From positions 1,919,075 through 1,983,074 of the forward strand of contig JANVCC010000073.1 in assembly GCA_025345505.1 (NCBI GenBank): 64,000 nucleotides of DNA, in the 5' to 3' direction. The notes under the pieces are model-generated. The model made no database searches and was not told the origin of the DNA. It saw only the letters and a program-made list of their open reading frames with translations. The translations under genes were made by a program, and so were the position numbers. The DNA comes from Todiramphus chloris collaris. Taxonomy: Eukaryota > Chordata > Aves > Coraciiformes > Alcedinidae. Position 1 is the first letter of the stretch. Each line of letters opens with the position of its first letter. Below, piece after piece: positions 23,961 through 38,100 of this stretch.

Positions 23961-25010
23961 TAGGCCTCTGCTGTACCACAGAAAACCCTGTAAAATACAA
24001 TAAAGAACAAAGCCTTGATGCTGTTGTGAGTGCAAGGAGCAACCTGTAGCTCAGCCAGCTGAAGGGAAACACAAGACTGTGCGAGGAACCTACTTTACAC
24101 ATTTACATTCTGCCCACTCTTTTGGACGATAAGCAGAAACACCGACTATTCCGAAGTCCCTGGCTTGCATTGGCATTGGATTTGTTGGCAAGGCAGGCTG
24201 TAAAAATCTATGAAATCAGGGAGCAGGGTGAGAGGAAGCGCTGCTTTGTGGCTGGTGGGAGCCGGGGAAGGGATGGCACTGGAGACAGCGGTGCGAATTC
24301 CTGTGCTTTTACTATAAACCATAAACAGGTTCAGCTTCCGGACTTCTTATTTAGGTAGCTCCCTGTCATTCTCAGGCTTCAAACCAGCAAAATGCCAGAC
24401 CAGGTGAGGTCTAAAAGTTACCGAGCTCTGTTAGCGCTGCGTCCAAACTATGGATTGCTCCCAAAAGAAAAACATTCCTGGTTTTGTATCGTGCCTTTCT
24501 CTGTGACAGATCACAATTGGTTCCACACAGCGAACTAGGACTATTGCAGGCAAATAAAACAATCCCCCAAAACCACAATCTACAGCATTTTTCGGGGGTT
24601 ATAATTTCTTTTTCTGGTTCATCATGCTACCTTGTAAAATCTTGGTGCAGTTAAGAGGGTCATGAAGTAATAAAGAAGATGATGCTTCTGACAATAAAGA
24701 AAAAGAAAACAACAAAAAATCCAAACGTTAAATCATAGTTTTAAAGGAGGATGTGCTAAGAAGGAAACCCCAATATCCTGATAACACCCTCCCTGGGTTA
24801 GTAGATCTGTGTTATTCAAGTAAGACTACTCAAGAAACATTAGTACAGTAAGAAGAGATTGTCTTTTATTTCAGACATGGCCTCATTTGGCTCCATTTAT
24901 CCATCCTGTGTTGTTTCTGATGTAACCTTTTTGGTTCTTTGCTACCTCACTAAATCCTTCTGTTCTTGTTTTGGTCTGTTGAAGTCTTCCACTGAGGGGC
25001 TTTGAGCCAT

Positions 25011-25115
25011 GCTGGTTAGTATGAGAGCTGTGCTGGTTAGTATGAGAGCTGTGCTGNNNNNNNNNNTGCTGGTTAGTATGAGAGCTGTGCTGGTTAGTAT
25101 GAGAGCTGTGCTGAG
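25011..25115. repeat. 21-bp tandem repeat interrupted by an assembly gap
   Basis: Two perfect copies of GCTGGTTAGTATGAGAGCTGT precede the gap, a third starts before it, and two more follow, trailing into a degenerate copy. Ten N occupy 25057-25066. One missing unit part would need 16 bases (or 16 plus multiples of 21), so ten N does not fit the repeat period and is probably a placeholder; the true copy number is unknown. The heptapeptide seen on the minus strand is only the 21-bp period read in frame. Confidence 0.9.
25057..25066. other. Assembly gap (10 N)
   Basis: The only undetermined bases in the window, placed inside the 21-bp tandem array. Confidence 0.99.
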
Positions 25116-28100
25116 TGTGAGATCTGTGCATTACAAAGGTCAGACTGTAGGAGATGCACCATGTACCTAAAACATAACGAGGCCCTTTCTCGTTTTCATT
25201 TAGGTCATTGTTGGAAACCTAATGGAACCAAGGCACCAATGAAACCAACGCCAACAACGCATCTTTGCTCAGTGAGATCCACGGTTCCAGAGGACGTGAA
25301 GCGTAAGGTATTTTTGTAGAGATTTGGATTTGCAAACCAATAGGTTTAGGTTAGACTAAACTGATGTTTGCTAGGATTTCCTCTGAAGCATCAAGGCTGA
25401 GAAGGGTGGATTGCATCCCATCTTCAGACTGCTCTGAAAGGAAGAAATATTTTAGCAACACAGCGTGTGATTGATCTGAGACTCTGTGAGATTAAGCTCT
25501 CGTTTGGGGCAGGAACAGCAGCGAGCGGCAGGCCGGAGCTGCGTGACGGCTGGAAGAGCATTGCCAGCTCAAACACGAGCACTAGAGCCTGGCGCAGAGA
25601 CATCGGGCTGTGTCTGCACTGTCAGCCAACCTCACACCAGAGCCTGTGCTCATTAAGCTGGAACTCATTTATACTGAGCGCTGGCTTGTGTGTGAACAGG
25701 CAAAGGCTTAGGCTAAGCTCTGTGGAGCTGGAGCAGTCGTGAGGGAAGAGATTTAAACCCGAGCACAGCACCAGTCTCTCCTTGGTGCAGCCTGCAGCTC
25801 AGTTGGTGAGGACAGGAAACGTGTGGGTGAACTCTGGGTGTTAGGAAGACAAACCCCAGGGAAATTTCAAATGGATGCAAATCTTTAAAATGAGGAATTC
25901 TGTCTAGTTAGCACTCGCTGGAGATTTTTATCATGTACAGTGACCTGTTTTTCCCAGTGGACAGTGTGCCCATATGTAATTAAGATACGGTGAAAGTTTA
26001 TTGTATAAGTGTGCTGGAATTTTGGTTTGGCTTTGCAATAAAGGAATCCCACTGAGTCATGGTTACTAAATGGAGTCATGGAGGATACAGGTCTCTTCTG
26101 CAGAGTGAATGCAAATGTAAGGAACTGAAATTAATTTCTTTCCTAGTCCAGGCAAAAGCAGCCACATCATAAATAAGGCTGTGCCTTGATGACACGAAGC
26201 CTCTGCCGTCTTACTGGTTCCTACCAGCTCCCTGTTCCTGCCCTTGCACCACAAAACACCAACCCTTAGCTGTGTCTGCAGCTCTTGGTGTGGCTGAGCG
26301 GTGAACGAGGTCAGGATGCTGATCCATCTGAAAAACAAACCAGGTGAAAATCTCTAAAAATAGATTTCATTTAAAACAGGTAAACATATTTAAAACAGAT
26401 GCATCTATTTTGTAAGCTGGATAGATCAGTTCCCCAGTCGAGTTTATAATTGAGAGGAGATGGATGGGTGAGATTCTTCCCTGCTAGTGTAGAAGCAAGC
26501 AGTTAGAAGAGCAAAGTGGCTAAATATGGAACTGATCCTGGTGAGGAAGGATCCTGAACCACATCTGAACATTCCACCTGCAAAGCATAAATGGATTGCT
26601 CTGCTGGGTTGCTGTGTGAGCAGTTCATATGATGTGTAAATCCAAAGAGCAGCTCCTGCAGTTCCAGATGCAAACATTTTGCCTGAAAAACATCACAACA
26701 TTTGGGAGAGAAATAGTTTCTCAGATGACACTCAAATTCTAACTTTGATTAACTTTATCTCCATGAGAAACTCAGTCTGCTGTCTCTTCACTGTCACCTC
26801 TTGCACACCCAGCAATCTGTTGGTCCTCACTCCCTGTTGGTTTAAAACACCAAAGTTCTTCTGCAGAACTCGAGGGCTTTTTATTGACTAGCAGTCCTGA
26901 TAAATTACTTGTGTAGCTTTTGGTAACTGAGAAAGCACTCTGTGTAAAAATACAGCAACCTGAGTTCCAGCTTTTATCTCACTGCTGATAACTTCCCTGC
27001 GTGTGTGATGGTGTAATTTGTACAGTAACCACTGTGATGCTGTGTGGAGAAAGATTGTGGGTCACATACCTGTGCAGTGCATATGGCAGGATTTAAACAG
27101 CACTTTCTGACAAACACAATCAGATATATCAACTAAATATACTTACATGTTTACAGGCTGCTAATCACTTTTGTATTATTATTTCACATGAAGATTTAGA
27201 AACACTTTTTTTTTTTTAATCTGAAAATAAAATATAAAATCAATAAGTAAACAATAGGAACAATAACAGCAGGAAAACTGAATGAGGAAGCAGAAACACA
27301 CCATGCAAAGGTTTGCAGATTAGTTTAATCCCATTAATGTTACGTAAAACGGGGTAACTGTGTGTGTTTCTGTCGTCCTCTTGTGGGAAGGTGCAAAGAA
27401 TAAATGACTGCACAGTATTAATTTGGGACTCAGTTTTGATGTTTCATCACAAACAAACCTAAATTCCCAACCCACGCACAAGAATGTAAACACAATTAAA
27501 AAACAAATCCCACAAACAAGGAGCGAGAGTCATCCCAGGAATTTATGATTAAATAGCCTGGAATCTCCCTTTTGTGGAAAGCAGAGCCATGGAAGTGCAC
27601 GTGCATGAAAGCAGAGGGGATTCTGGTAAATCCAAGGCCCTAAGAACATTGTTTGGATTCATTCCCCCAGAATCTGTGGGGCTTTTGTTCCTTCTGCACT
27701 ATATTGTTACGTTTGCTGCAGATTATTGCTCCATATGCCCAGCACACTGCATTTATATGAAGTAGTCAGAGTCTCAGTATTTGAAATTTATGAATGTGAG
27801 CAAACAGAACATTAAGACATGAAACATAAGTATCTTGTATGTGTTAGTAATGACTGAGGGCCATTTTATATTCTGGTGTTTTATTAACAGCGGTCAGTTA
27901 TTAACAGAGTTGGAGTGCTTTATTTGATGGATCTGTAGAATGTTTTCATTAGAACTAAACAGATTGATTCGCTGCTTGTAGGAAAGCGTGTGTTGGCAGA
28001 TACCAAGAGGGCATCTGGCTTTTCTTAGGAGGGGAATAGCCCATCTGGCTTTTTACGGTGGAGCAGAGACAATAATATAAATTAAAAAGAAGTCCATGAA

Positions 28101-31100
28101 GCAAATCGCTTTCCTGAGTTGCTGTCATGAATAATATTGATGGCTATTTCATATTTTTTTTAAATGATCCTGTTGAAATGTTGCAGCTGCTTTGTAACCA
28201 ACACAGATTCCTTTTTATCACTATGCTTCCCTTGCAGTATTTGAAATGAGACTGCAGAAATACAACACCTCTCAAGAAAGATATCGCAGCAATAGGTAAA
28301 ATGGCATTTCGTTGTTAATTTTCTGCTATTATTTTACAGGGTTGGATTTGACCTTTTGAGGTGCTGGCCCCAACTGCCTTGACTCTCCACCTATATTAAC
28401 TTCCTGAAGAAAGAGATGAGGTACCATCAAGTTTCTAGAAATTGTTTTTATAAAGCAAGTATACTGTTCATTTGACTTTATAGCCCACAATTGCAACACT
28501 GTTCCCTTAGTTAACACCGATAACAGATACTAAGTAGACTTGACCCAGTTCAGGAATATTATCTGCATAATTTTGCACCAGGGAGATGCTGCTGCTCTCT
28601 GATGCAGAGTAGCAACTAAATAATCTGTTTCGGCAGGGTTGAGATTTTGACCTCTAGCCCCTTTTGTTCTGTTAACTGTTTAAAAACAAACGCTGACTTT
28701 CTGCCGTCTGTGTTTATGGAGACACTGCTTCTTGGAGAGCTGGGTCAGAGGAAAAGGCTGCATCTGTCAAGGGGTATTATCCTGTCCCTAACAGGAAACT
28801 CTTCCCCTTCAAGTCCCAAGTGAGACTGCTGCAGCTTGCTGCAGTCTTCCGGGAGAAGCAGGAGTCACAGGAAGTCTGCAGCACTACTCCTGGTGTCCCT
28901 CAACTCCCTGACACAAGGGTTGAGTAGCAGCAGCAATGAGTATGTATGCCTGGGGGATGAAATACAGAGCACCATGTGGTATTTCTGGAGTATGTTCAGG
29001 TCTGGTTCATTAATTATTTCAGGTTAATAGACAGAGCACCTTTATTTCTCCAGCCTAAGCATAAAATACTCAGGGGAGTATGAATTTGGGGGTTTTAATT
29101 ACCCTTCATTTTGAATTATCAGCCACTGGGCCAGTCCCCTTCCAGTCTTATGAGGTGTACACCCTACTTCAGCAAAGTTACTTTTAGGACAGACTGTTTG
29201 TATTCTGCTTGGCCATACAATGTCCTGTGCTAGGAAGACATCTACATTCAGAAAACTAAACCAGAGCTCCCCTTGGTTCATGCCACCACAACATCTTTCA
29301 AATATTTTTCAGGAGCAGTATCTTTTCAGTTATATTTCCTCCAGCTGTACAGCTGGGACCTACACCTGGATTCAGGCAATTACTACATGTGTCAAAATAG
29401 CCATCATCAGTGGGACACTGTACTTTGACAGCTATGCAAAGAATGTGAAAGAATCAAAACGAGGATCCTAAAACTCATAAAAAGTGGCAGATCCCATCCA
29501 TCAGTTCTCTCCCAACAGCTTGCTGCAAGCAGTGCAGCACAGCATGAAGTGATGTCCGTATGTATGTAGAAAATATCTCCACGGGGACTGCTGCGTTGCT
29601 GCCTGATTTGCACCCACTTTTGGCATGGGAGACAAGACCCAGTGTCCAACTCTTTAATGGTCTACAGCATCGTCCTACAAGGGTGTGAAGGAGCACCTCA
29701 ACATCAGGGTGTTAGAGAGGCAAAATGTACCGAGACACCGTGGAATTTTTCTCCCCAGGGCTTTTAGTCACTATAATTGCCCTGGAATACATTTGGTATT
29801 TACAACAATCAATGTTTAATAACAGCAGTATACACCCAAAAGGATTCAAAAGATGAATGTGGGATGGCTGCAAGTCTCATCAAGATCTAACACAGACCTG
29901 TCCCTGTACTAGTTAAACATCCTTGTTCTTCAAACTTCAGGCAAAGTGACATCTTTCTAACGAGACTGTTCGGTCTACACCAAGAAAAAGACATGGCCTG
30001 AGGAAAAAACAAGATCCATCCAAAGTAATTGCTCTGTGCTGCAGCTGGAGCTCTGCTTCCAGAAAATAGCTAAATATAAACATTCTGAACTGAATGGGTG
30101 GGAAGCCAAGACTGCCTTGCAGCAAAGATACCCACTAAATAGGATTATCCATTAACAAGCTAATCCACCAGAATCCATTCAGCCACACAGTACTGAGAAA
30201 GAGAGCAGAGAAATAAGGAATATAGCTGCTTAATTATACCATTAATCAGACTTTTCTGAAAATGCCATTGTGGCATCTGGGATGAGTTACTTCTCACATT
30301 CCTAGACCAAGCTACACCACATCCAAATCACGAGGTTACATTTGTGTAGCTGACACTTTGGAACTTTGCAGACCATCCCAGGGGCCCTGCAACTCTCACT
30401 GTTTTCTTCTGCTTGTTGCAGTGCCACTGGAAACAGTGTGAGAGGGAGAGCTTACGGCAGCACATACAGTTTCAGTGGCTGTGTCCCAGATGGTAGCTTG
30501 GAAAGGACACTGCAACCCCTGTGATAGTGCTTCCTGTCATCTTTGCACCTATAGATCACAAGGTGAACCCTAGAATAGAAATCTAAAGTGTCACAACAAT
30601 CGTACAGCTGTGAAAAACCTTTCCTAGGAATACTTTATTTTTTTTAAATCATTCTCCCACTACTTGAAACTGTGACCAGGTTGGTGTTTGGCAGACCCAG
30701 CTGTGAAGTCCTACAGGCTTCTGTAATATGAACCTTAGATTTTTTGTTTGTTTGTTTGTTTTTCTTTTTTCTTCTGGAGAAATATTCTGCAGAGTTGCTG
30801 CCTTAAATTTTGGACCAGATGCCTCAGGTGTTCTGAGAGTTTTCATGGCTGCAGTACAGAAGTTTCTTGGCTGTAATGATGAATCTTTGCAGCCATCAAA
30901 GTCCTCTTGTTCTGAGTTCTGATGTACGGGACGGTGATAAATGCAGAAAAACAAAAGGTACCTCCATTTGACACAGAATATTCCAGTGTTAAACTCTCTT
31001 CCAGACAGTTCTCTTCCTGAAGACTCAAGTCATCATCTGGGGAAACCAACCCTTGTGTGTTTCTGTACAGAAGAACAGCGACTGGTGTTCTATAGGCTCA

Positions 31101-32146
31101 TCTTTCAAACAGTGTAAGATGCCCTGAGGGACTGTTCGGACCAGTTTTAGCAGCCTGCCTTGAATCTAAGCTATGCATGATTTAGGAAGAAGGACCTTGT
31201 TAAATACATTCCAGGGGTGAGTTAACGTAAGAAAACAAGTATCTTCTATAGAATGTTAGCAAAAGTGCTACTAAGTCAGGGTTTTTTTTTTACTATGAAT
31301 AATTTGCTTGACTCACATTCTTAAGACTCTGCAGTCTGAACATAATAAAAGAGCTCTGAGCAAGGTGTGACTCCCTCCTGCTCAATCATCCTGACTTGGG
31401 TGAGCTTCAAAATACTGAAAGAGGTAAAAATATTTTTACCAGAGAAATGAAGGAATCTGGCTTTGATATGAAACAGTTGCTTGAAGAAATAGGATATGTC
31501 TGTGACCACAGCTAGATATTTTAAATAGACCTTCACCGGAAGGGCTTTTGTTCGTGTTTTGACCACTATGCTTCTATGATGGACCTAACTCTGAAAGGAG
31601 GCTGTTCTATGCCAGTTGCTGATATCTGTCATTCTCTCCTGAATTAGATGTGTTAGTAACACAAACCTTGCTGCCTGTACTCATGAAATACCTTTAATAA
31701 TCCTTTTAATTAAAACTGAGATGTCAGGTGAAACAGAATGCAGATCTCTCATCTAATATGCTCTGAAGTACATACCTCGGGCTCAAATTAAAACTGTTCT
31801 TCTGGTCATAGCCCACTTGAACTGTATTTAAGAACCAGCTGCTCTGGGAATATTGTCTCCTACATATCCTGGTGTGTTTTCTGACACAAAGGGAATTGGT
31901 ATTAGAGCTATTCAATTTTCAGGACCAGAAACCAGCACTCACTTCCACTACTGTCCCTTTTACATTTCACAGAAGGTTTAGTGGTCAGTGCAATGATCCT
32001 TGTATATTAAAAAAACTAAACAAACAAACAAAAGCCAAGACCATAAATGCTGCATCCCTGCTTGAGTAAGGGACATCCACATTATTTGCCTGTATGCCAG
32101 TGTTTAGCTAGTTGTGAAGAATTTCTTCAGCTGTGGGACTGAAATG

Positions 32147-32450
32147 TATCACAGAATGGCTTAGGCTGGGAGGAACCTTAGAGCTCATCTAATCCAGCCT
32201 CCCCACCATGGGCAGGGATGCCTCCCAGCTAGACCAGGTTGCTCAAGGCCTCATCCAACCTTGAACACCTCCAGGGAGGGGGCATCCACAACCCTTCTGG
32301 GCAATCTATTCCAGAGTCTCACCGCTCTCATACTGAAGAACTTTTTCCTAAGATCCAATCTAAACCTACTTGCCCTCAGTTTAAAATCATTTCCCCTTGC
32401 CCTACCACCGGACGCTCTTGTGAAGAGTCCCTTTCCAGCCTTCCTGTGGG
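32147..32450 (-). mobile_element. CR1 LINE fragment (3' end, 5'-truncated)
   Basis: Starts on the plus strand with the inverted CR1 tail (ATCACAGAATGGCTTAGG) and continues through typical CR1 3' sequence (ATCCAGCC, AACACCTCCAGG, TTCTTCCTAA-like) to about 32450. The element is in minus orientation. CR1 is the dominant LINE of birds and reptiles. Confidence 0.9.
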
Positions 32451-34730
32451 GAAAAAAATTAATTATCTCAAAAAATTAATTACCAGAATCAATACTTTCA
32501 ACTGGCTGCTCCATCTCATGGATACAGCAAATTCTGTCCTGGGGAAGATGCTTTTCTTTCGGTGTTGCAGCTCACATGATATCTTTTGATTTCTGGTCTA
32601 ACTACATTCCTCCCCTTCTGTGGAAGCTCCCCTCTGCTGATGAGTCCACTAGCAAGTTTGCCTTCTTTACTTGGTCCTTCTTAATTTCTTTTCACCTAAC
32701 CATCAAAAAGCATTTTGCAGATATTAATTTGCAGCTTTGCCTCCTGGCAGTCTCCCAGTTTCCAAGTCACATTACTGACTTGGAAATGGAGCCATGGAGC
32801 AGTTTAGTCACTGTAGCACCACAAAGAGAGCCTGTGCTAAATAGAACTCCACCGGCTGTTTTTGTTCTTCTTTACATCAGCTTGTATTTTTCTTTCTTCT
32901 TTTGATGATTGTGAAGATTGATCCAGCAGTCGTCTTGCTCTCGACAAAAAGGGAGGCTTCCTGAACTGTTTCAGTCGCTGCTGGGGAGAGGAAGGCTTAC
33001 ATGTGGAATTTGTTGGAGACTTTGCCAGATAAGGCCCCAAGTCAAAGACAGGCATGCTATATTTATCTCTGATATGACTCTAAGTTGCAGCAGTGATGTT
33101 ACAGTAGCAGTTAAGTTGGTGCTCAGGGTCAAAACGAGGTAAAAGGCAACAAGGTACTTAGTCATTTTGCATTAGTAAATACTGGTTATGAAATGTCACT
33201 TCTTAAAAGGCTGTCTTGTAAATACATCACAAGGAAACTCCTTTTTCTAGGGATTCTGGGTGTCAAGATGTTGCTTCCATGTATCCTAGCTCAGAGCAGT
33301 GCATATCTACTGTGTTTTTGCAGCCCAAAGATGGGGAGGAGGAGTCCAAGTAGTATTTTGGCTGAAGTAAAACAATACCATTTAAAAAGGGACAGCTATA
33401 TTAATTATGGTTAGCTGTCTGTGCCCTGACACTAAGATACTTCCCTGCTCTCCTTTCCAGTACTGGGATATTCAACAAAATTCTGCCACTTCTACATTAG
33501 AATTTGCTGAATTGTTCAGGGCAGAGCTACCTCTGCAGCAGGCATGTTCTCTGCTTGACTAAAACAGACTGTGAGTACCTCTGGGGAGCACGTTAGGGAG
33601 CAGGTGAGATACCCATCCCTAGATGACACCAAGCTAAGTTAGAAGGGGCCAGACTACAACAAATCAAGATGAGAGTGCTCTAAATACAGCAGCTAAAGTC
33701 CAAGTTGCTCTTAAAGGTATAGATCAAGTGATAGCTGAAGCATGAACTGTTCTCACTGCTCTTAAGCCATCTTTATAATTAAAGAATCTCAGTGCTTCAT
33801 TTCCCTTTCCCCTGAGGAGCAGCTGTCTTGTGGGGCTTGCTTTGTGCTGAATATCCTGCTCCTAGCTCAGCACCTAGCCTTGTGGTGGAAGCTGAGATGT
33901 CACAGAGAATGAGCCCTGCTCAAAACCCAGGCTCCGTAGCAGTGTCACTGCATCAGCAAAGAGATTTTGGGGGCTTTTTTTTGGTATCAGTTAATGTGTA
34001 TAAGCATAGGCAGGTAAAGGGTGCTTATATCCTGCTGGTTATTTCCCAGTCTTGTATTGGTATGAGCATATCTGCACTAATAACATTAATTACACTTGGA
34101 CTTGCATCCTAATAGCTGTAACATTTTAGAGACAGGAGCATAACAAATAAGTTTATGATAGCTTCATCAATCTAGCTGTTCTGTAAGAGGTATGACCTTC
34201 TGCTTGTCCTAGAAGACTGATGGTTAAAGAGCAGCTTTTTGGAAACAACCTATAAATCATTGTCTTTGGCAATATTTTCAGAGTTTGATTTACGTTTTTT
34301 TTTTGTGCTCCATTACTCGCAGCTGCTCCCGATGAAGCTCTTCAGTGACAGGAGGGTGGTTAAGCAGCTACAGGCGTTCTTTCAAGCACTTCAGTGCTTC
34401 ACTTATTCTAGAAGGTCCCCTGCTGTCCTCCAGCCTTCAGGAGCTTTCCAGTAGACATCGGCACTGGGATGTTCAAAGTGTGAGTACCCTCTGCTGGCTT
34501 GTTGCTGTATTGGGTTCTCTCCTGTAGCTCTTCAGTCTGGTTGTGTTAGTGTTATAAAACATTAACCAGTTATCCTGATCTCCCATATATTAATTGTGAA
34601 AATTTAGTTCAGTAGCAAAATCCTGTCTAAAGTATGCACAGTGAAAAGCTATTTTCTTTCTTAACTTCTCATCATTATTTAAAAAGGAGGAAAAAAAACC
34701 CAAAAACATTTTATTGCATGAGTTCAAAAG
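32451..34730. other. Intergenic sequence between CR1 copies
   Basis: No gene recognised. Open frames over this stretch are short and have no family resemblance. Confidence 0.6.
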
Positions 34731-35160
34731 GGGCTGGAGCATCTCTGTGCTGGGGAAAGGCTGAGAGCCCTGGGGCTGTGCAGCTGGAGAAGAGAGGACT
34801 AAGAGGGGAGCTGAACAATGCTGAGCAAGAGCTGAAGGGCCCTAGGGGGCAAGAGGATGGGGACAGACTCTGCTCAGTGGTGCCCAATGACAGGACAAGG
34901 GGCACTGGGCACAAACTGGAACCCAGGAGATTCCATCTGAGCAGGAGGAGCAAGTTGTTTGGTGTGAGGGTGTGGGAGCCTGTGCCAGGCTGCCCAGAGA
35001 GGCTGTGGAGTCTCCTTCTCTGGAGAGATTCCCACCCTGGCTGGACCCTGCGCTGCTGGGCCCCTGCTCTGGGTGCCCCTGCTGGATGGAGCAGGGGGTG
35101 GCACCAGAGCATCTCCAGAGGGCCCTTCCCACCCCCCCATGCTGGGATTCCACAATTCTG
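34731..35160 (+). mobile_element. CR1 LINE fragment
   Basis: Plus-orientation CR1 3' region: GGGCTGGAGCATCTCTG, GGCTGAGAGCCCTGGGGCTG, CCAATGACAGGACAAGGGGC, and CCAGGCTGCCCAGAGAGGCTG, ending at GATTCCACAATTCTG. The 192-codon open frame over it is a chance product of the repeat. Confidence 0.92.
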
Positions 35161-38100
35161 CGAAAAGTTTGCCGATGTCTTACTACATTCTGAAAGATGC
35201 TGTTCAAAATAACATCAGTGTCTGGACACAGAACACTGTGATGGATAGGTGTCCCTTCAGAATCATTTTTATACTTTATAAAGTTTTACTATTATGCCTA
35301 AATTATTCTTTTATTTTCTTCCCCCATCACAGTGTGACACACATAGGTCATTATAAGGAATTTCTTTCCCTTCTTGGTGTTTAGATCCTTGATGTAAATA
35401 TTTTCCTCAACAGCCAGCACTTGACAAAACATACTATCATCTGTTCTTAGATACTAAAACACTTGATAAAACATGTAATCCATGCAAAGCTGGTAGTTGC
35501 ATGGAATTTTGCAGGTAGTTTGCAGGGATGACAGATCAACCCTGAGAGTCTTGAGGGAGAATCCGACAACAGAAACATAAGGGGGGGTGGGTGGGAGATC
35601 TTGCTTTCTACCAAGAACATAAATAGCAAAGAAGAATCACTCTTCTGCACAAAAGCTGAGGAAGGAACAAATGTCATGGGCTGGAGATCATAATTGGTTG
35701 GTGGCTCTGAGCCCTGTTTAGTCACTTTTAGCTGGAATTCAGAGGGGAGACCCTGGGATCTGAGCCCTTCAGTGAGTCAGAGACAATGGAAGGTTTGCAG
35801 AGCTGGATGCTGCAAGCCAAGATTGGAAATCCCCTGCAGAGCAAGGGAGAAGGAGACAGAGCTTGTGCTGTCTGTAGCTTGCCCTGTATCTGGTCCTGCC
35901 CATTCTCTCTCCTAAACGGTTCACTGTCTTTAGGAAAGAAAAGCCCAAGTTCCCTTGGGCCTCGTCTTGTCCTGCTGTGTTTAATTTGCCTGCTGTCTAC
36001 TCATCTGTGGCATATAGGAGCCAACTGTCTTCCCTGCGGCCTCTCACAGATGTTCTGTAGGCTGCTTTATAACTGGACAGCTGCTGGAAGTTCATGGAAA
36101 ACCACGTACAGCCAGGACAGTTGCTTTTCAAGTGACTTCAGTGACAATTGTCTAGCTCTCTGGTGTCTCTGGTTTCCAGAAAACATCAGGCCCATATAGA
36201 ACAATAAAACTATCACTGAGCAAGCAATGCAAAACAGGTTCTGAAAGAACACTTAGGCTGTAGACAAAATAGTAAATGGATGTATTTATTCTGGGTATTT
36301 ATCCCAAATACTCCTTTGGAGGTCTGAAACAAAACCAAGGCAGTGCTTGATAGGTGCCAGTCCTTTGGGACTCATTCCATAGCTCACCACCTCACCCATA
36401 AATTGGTGACAGCCAAACTGAAGAGAAAACCAACACAGCTTGGTTTCCTTTCCTATCCTTGACACCCAGGGGATCTCTGATGAGTAGCATGGCTGTGCTT
36501 GGCTGTGTCACTTTATGAGACAGCACCCTTCAGAGGGACTTGCACCCAGGAGGAATTCTGTTCTGGATGTCTGTGTTTCTACAGGTTAGTACTGGTTGTG
36601 AACGCTAAGCCATCACTTTACAACTCATTCTGCAGCCCCACATGGTGTTGTATCCCCAGTTCTGACAGTAATAACAATTTCCAAATCCTTTGACATCTAC
36701 TTTGCTGGAGAAGTGAGATCTGCTTTCTTTTCCTGATAGCTCTTGTCAAACTGAGATGTAGCTGTGAAATACCTGGCAGTTTACAAACCCGACACAGCAG
36801 TGTTTGCAAGTCTGCAGCTGGGTGATTATTGCAGGCAGAGGAGTCTGCTAAACTAACAGGTTGGAGTTTTTGTTTCCCTTGGAGGGCAGTTGCACTGCTA
36901 GGTTTGCTTTGCCTTGCTGCTCTGGTTCACATTTAGAGCCAGACATCAAGCTTAGCTTGCCTCAGCCCCTTTCTTCTTTCAGGGGTGATCTTGGATTCAA
37001 AATCTTAATCATTAAAGTTGCAAGTTATAGACTTAAGATCATTGGGCTTCTTTTCTAGGGTCTTCTGATTTGAACTGTATGTTTTCAAGAGTCTTTATCT
37101 GTCTTTAATGGTACTTTGTAAACTGAGCGGTCAGATCCAGCTGAGATCAAAAGGTTCCCATCAGATTAAGGGAGGTAGGTAAAGAGCCATTCTGAGACCC
37201 CTTTCAGAATTCAGAGACACCAACAAAGCTGAGTCATTAGCAAAGCAGACAGTTGGTAGGATTTCTCTTCTCCAACCCTATTGCCCCCTTCACGCTTGCA
37301 CGCGTTTATCAAACGGGGGCCTTGTCCCATATTATGGTGCTAACATCTGATCCAGTGTCCTGCTGTCATTTATATTGGACAGTTACAGAGTACCTGGAGC
37401 ATGTTCATCTGAAGCACAGAAAACAGAACTATCTGTTAAGGTGTTGGTCCAATAATGCATTTACTAGCACTTTGTCAGAAGAGGGTAGAAACAGAATTCG
37501 GTGCATCTTGGCTTGACACTTTCTAAAACCTCCTTCCATCTCACCTCCCAAAGACAACCCTCGCATCAAAGTGCTCCGACTGCAAAAATCTGCAAACTTG
37601 AAACACAGTTCCATGATTTTCGCATCTCCATCTCCAAAAGTCTCATCCAGATCACCCAAGTTGGTTCTTCAATGTATGCAGCTCCCCTAAAAGTACGAAG
37701 TATAAATACTGTACATGTGGAGCACGTTTGGAGTTTTGGATCAACCTGCACTCTCTGTCCTTGTTCAGAATACAGTGTCAACACTACAGTCAGTGTTTAT
37801 AGTTTATTTTCAGCTATCAAAAGGCAGGCACGGTGCTTGCCCGACTTTTTTTAAGCGATTGGAACCGTTTCAGTGCCACATATTGGGTACACAGTAATTG
37901 AAATACACATAATTGCATTGCCTCTTGTCCCAGAGCCTGCCACCATCACCTTTACATTAAACAAGTGCTCAAGGGAGGCTTCAGGCGGGAGACAGAAAGC
38001 GTGTGTGTGTCTGGGAGAGGGTGGGGTGGAATATTCATGCCATTGAAAAGACTCACGTTGTTACTTAACAACTACATTAACCTCGTGTCACAAGTCATGG

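Larger units (their letters stand above)
23961..32146. other. Intergenic sequence upstream of LNX
   Basis: About 8 kb without a recognised gene. Apart from the 21-bp array, it holds short A/T tracts such as a T run near 27207. ORFs here are short, unconserved in appearance and lack consistent splice partners. Confidence 0.6.

Noticed and set aside
23496..24035. 179-codon minus-strand frame rich in Gly, Pro and Arg
   Set aside because: CpG-island sequence is open in several frames; composition explains it and it does not connect to the RING exon as coding sequence.
24883..25131. Minus-strand frame with repeated HTNQHSS units
   Set aside because: Created by a 21-bp tandem repeat whose period is a multiple of three, and it reads through the N gap.
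34634..35212. 192-codon plus-strand frame and long overlapping minus frames
   Set aside because: All fall on the CR1 copy at 34.7-35.2 kb and have no relation to a host protein.
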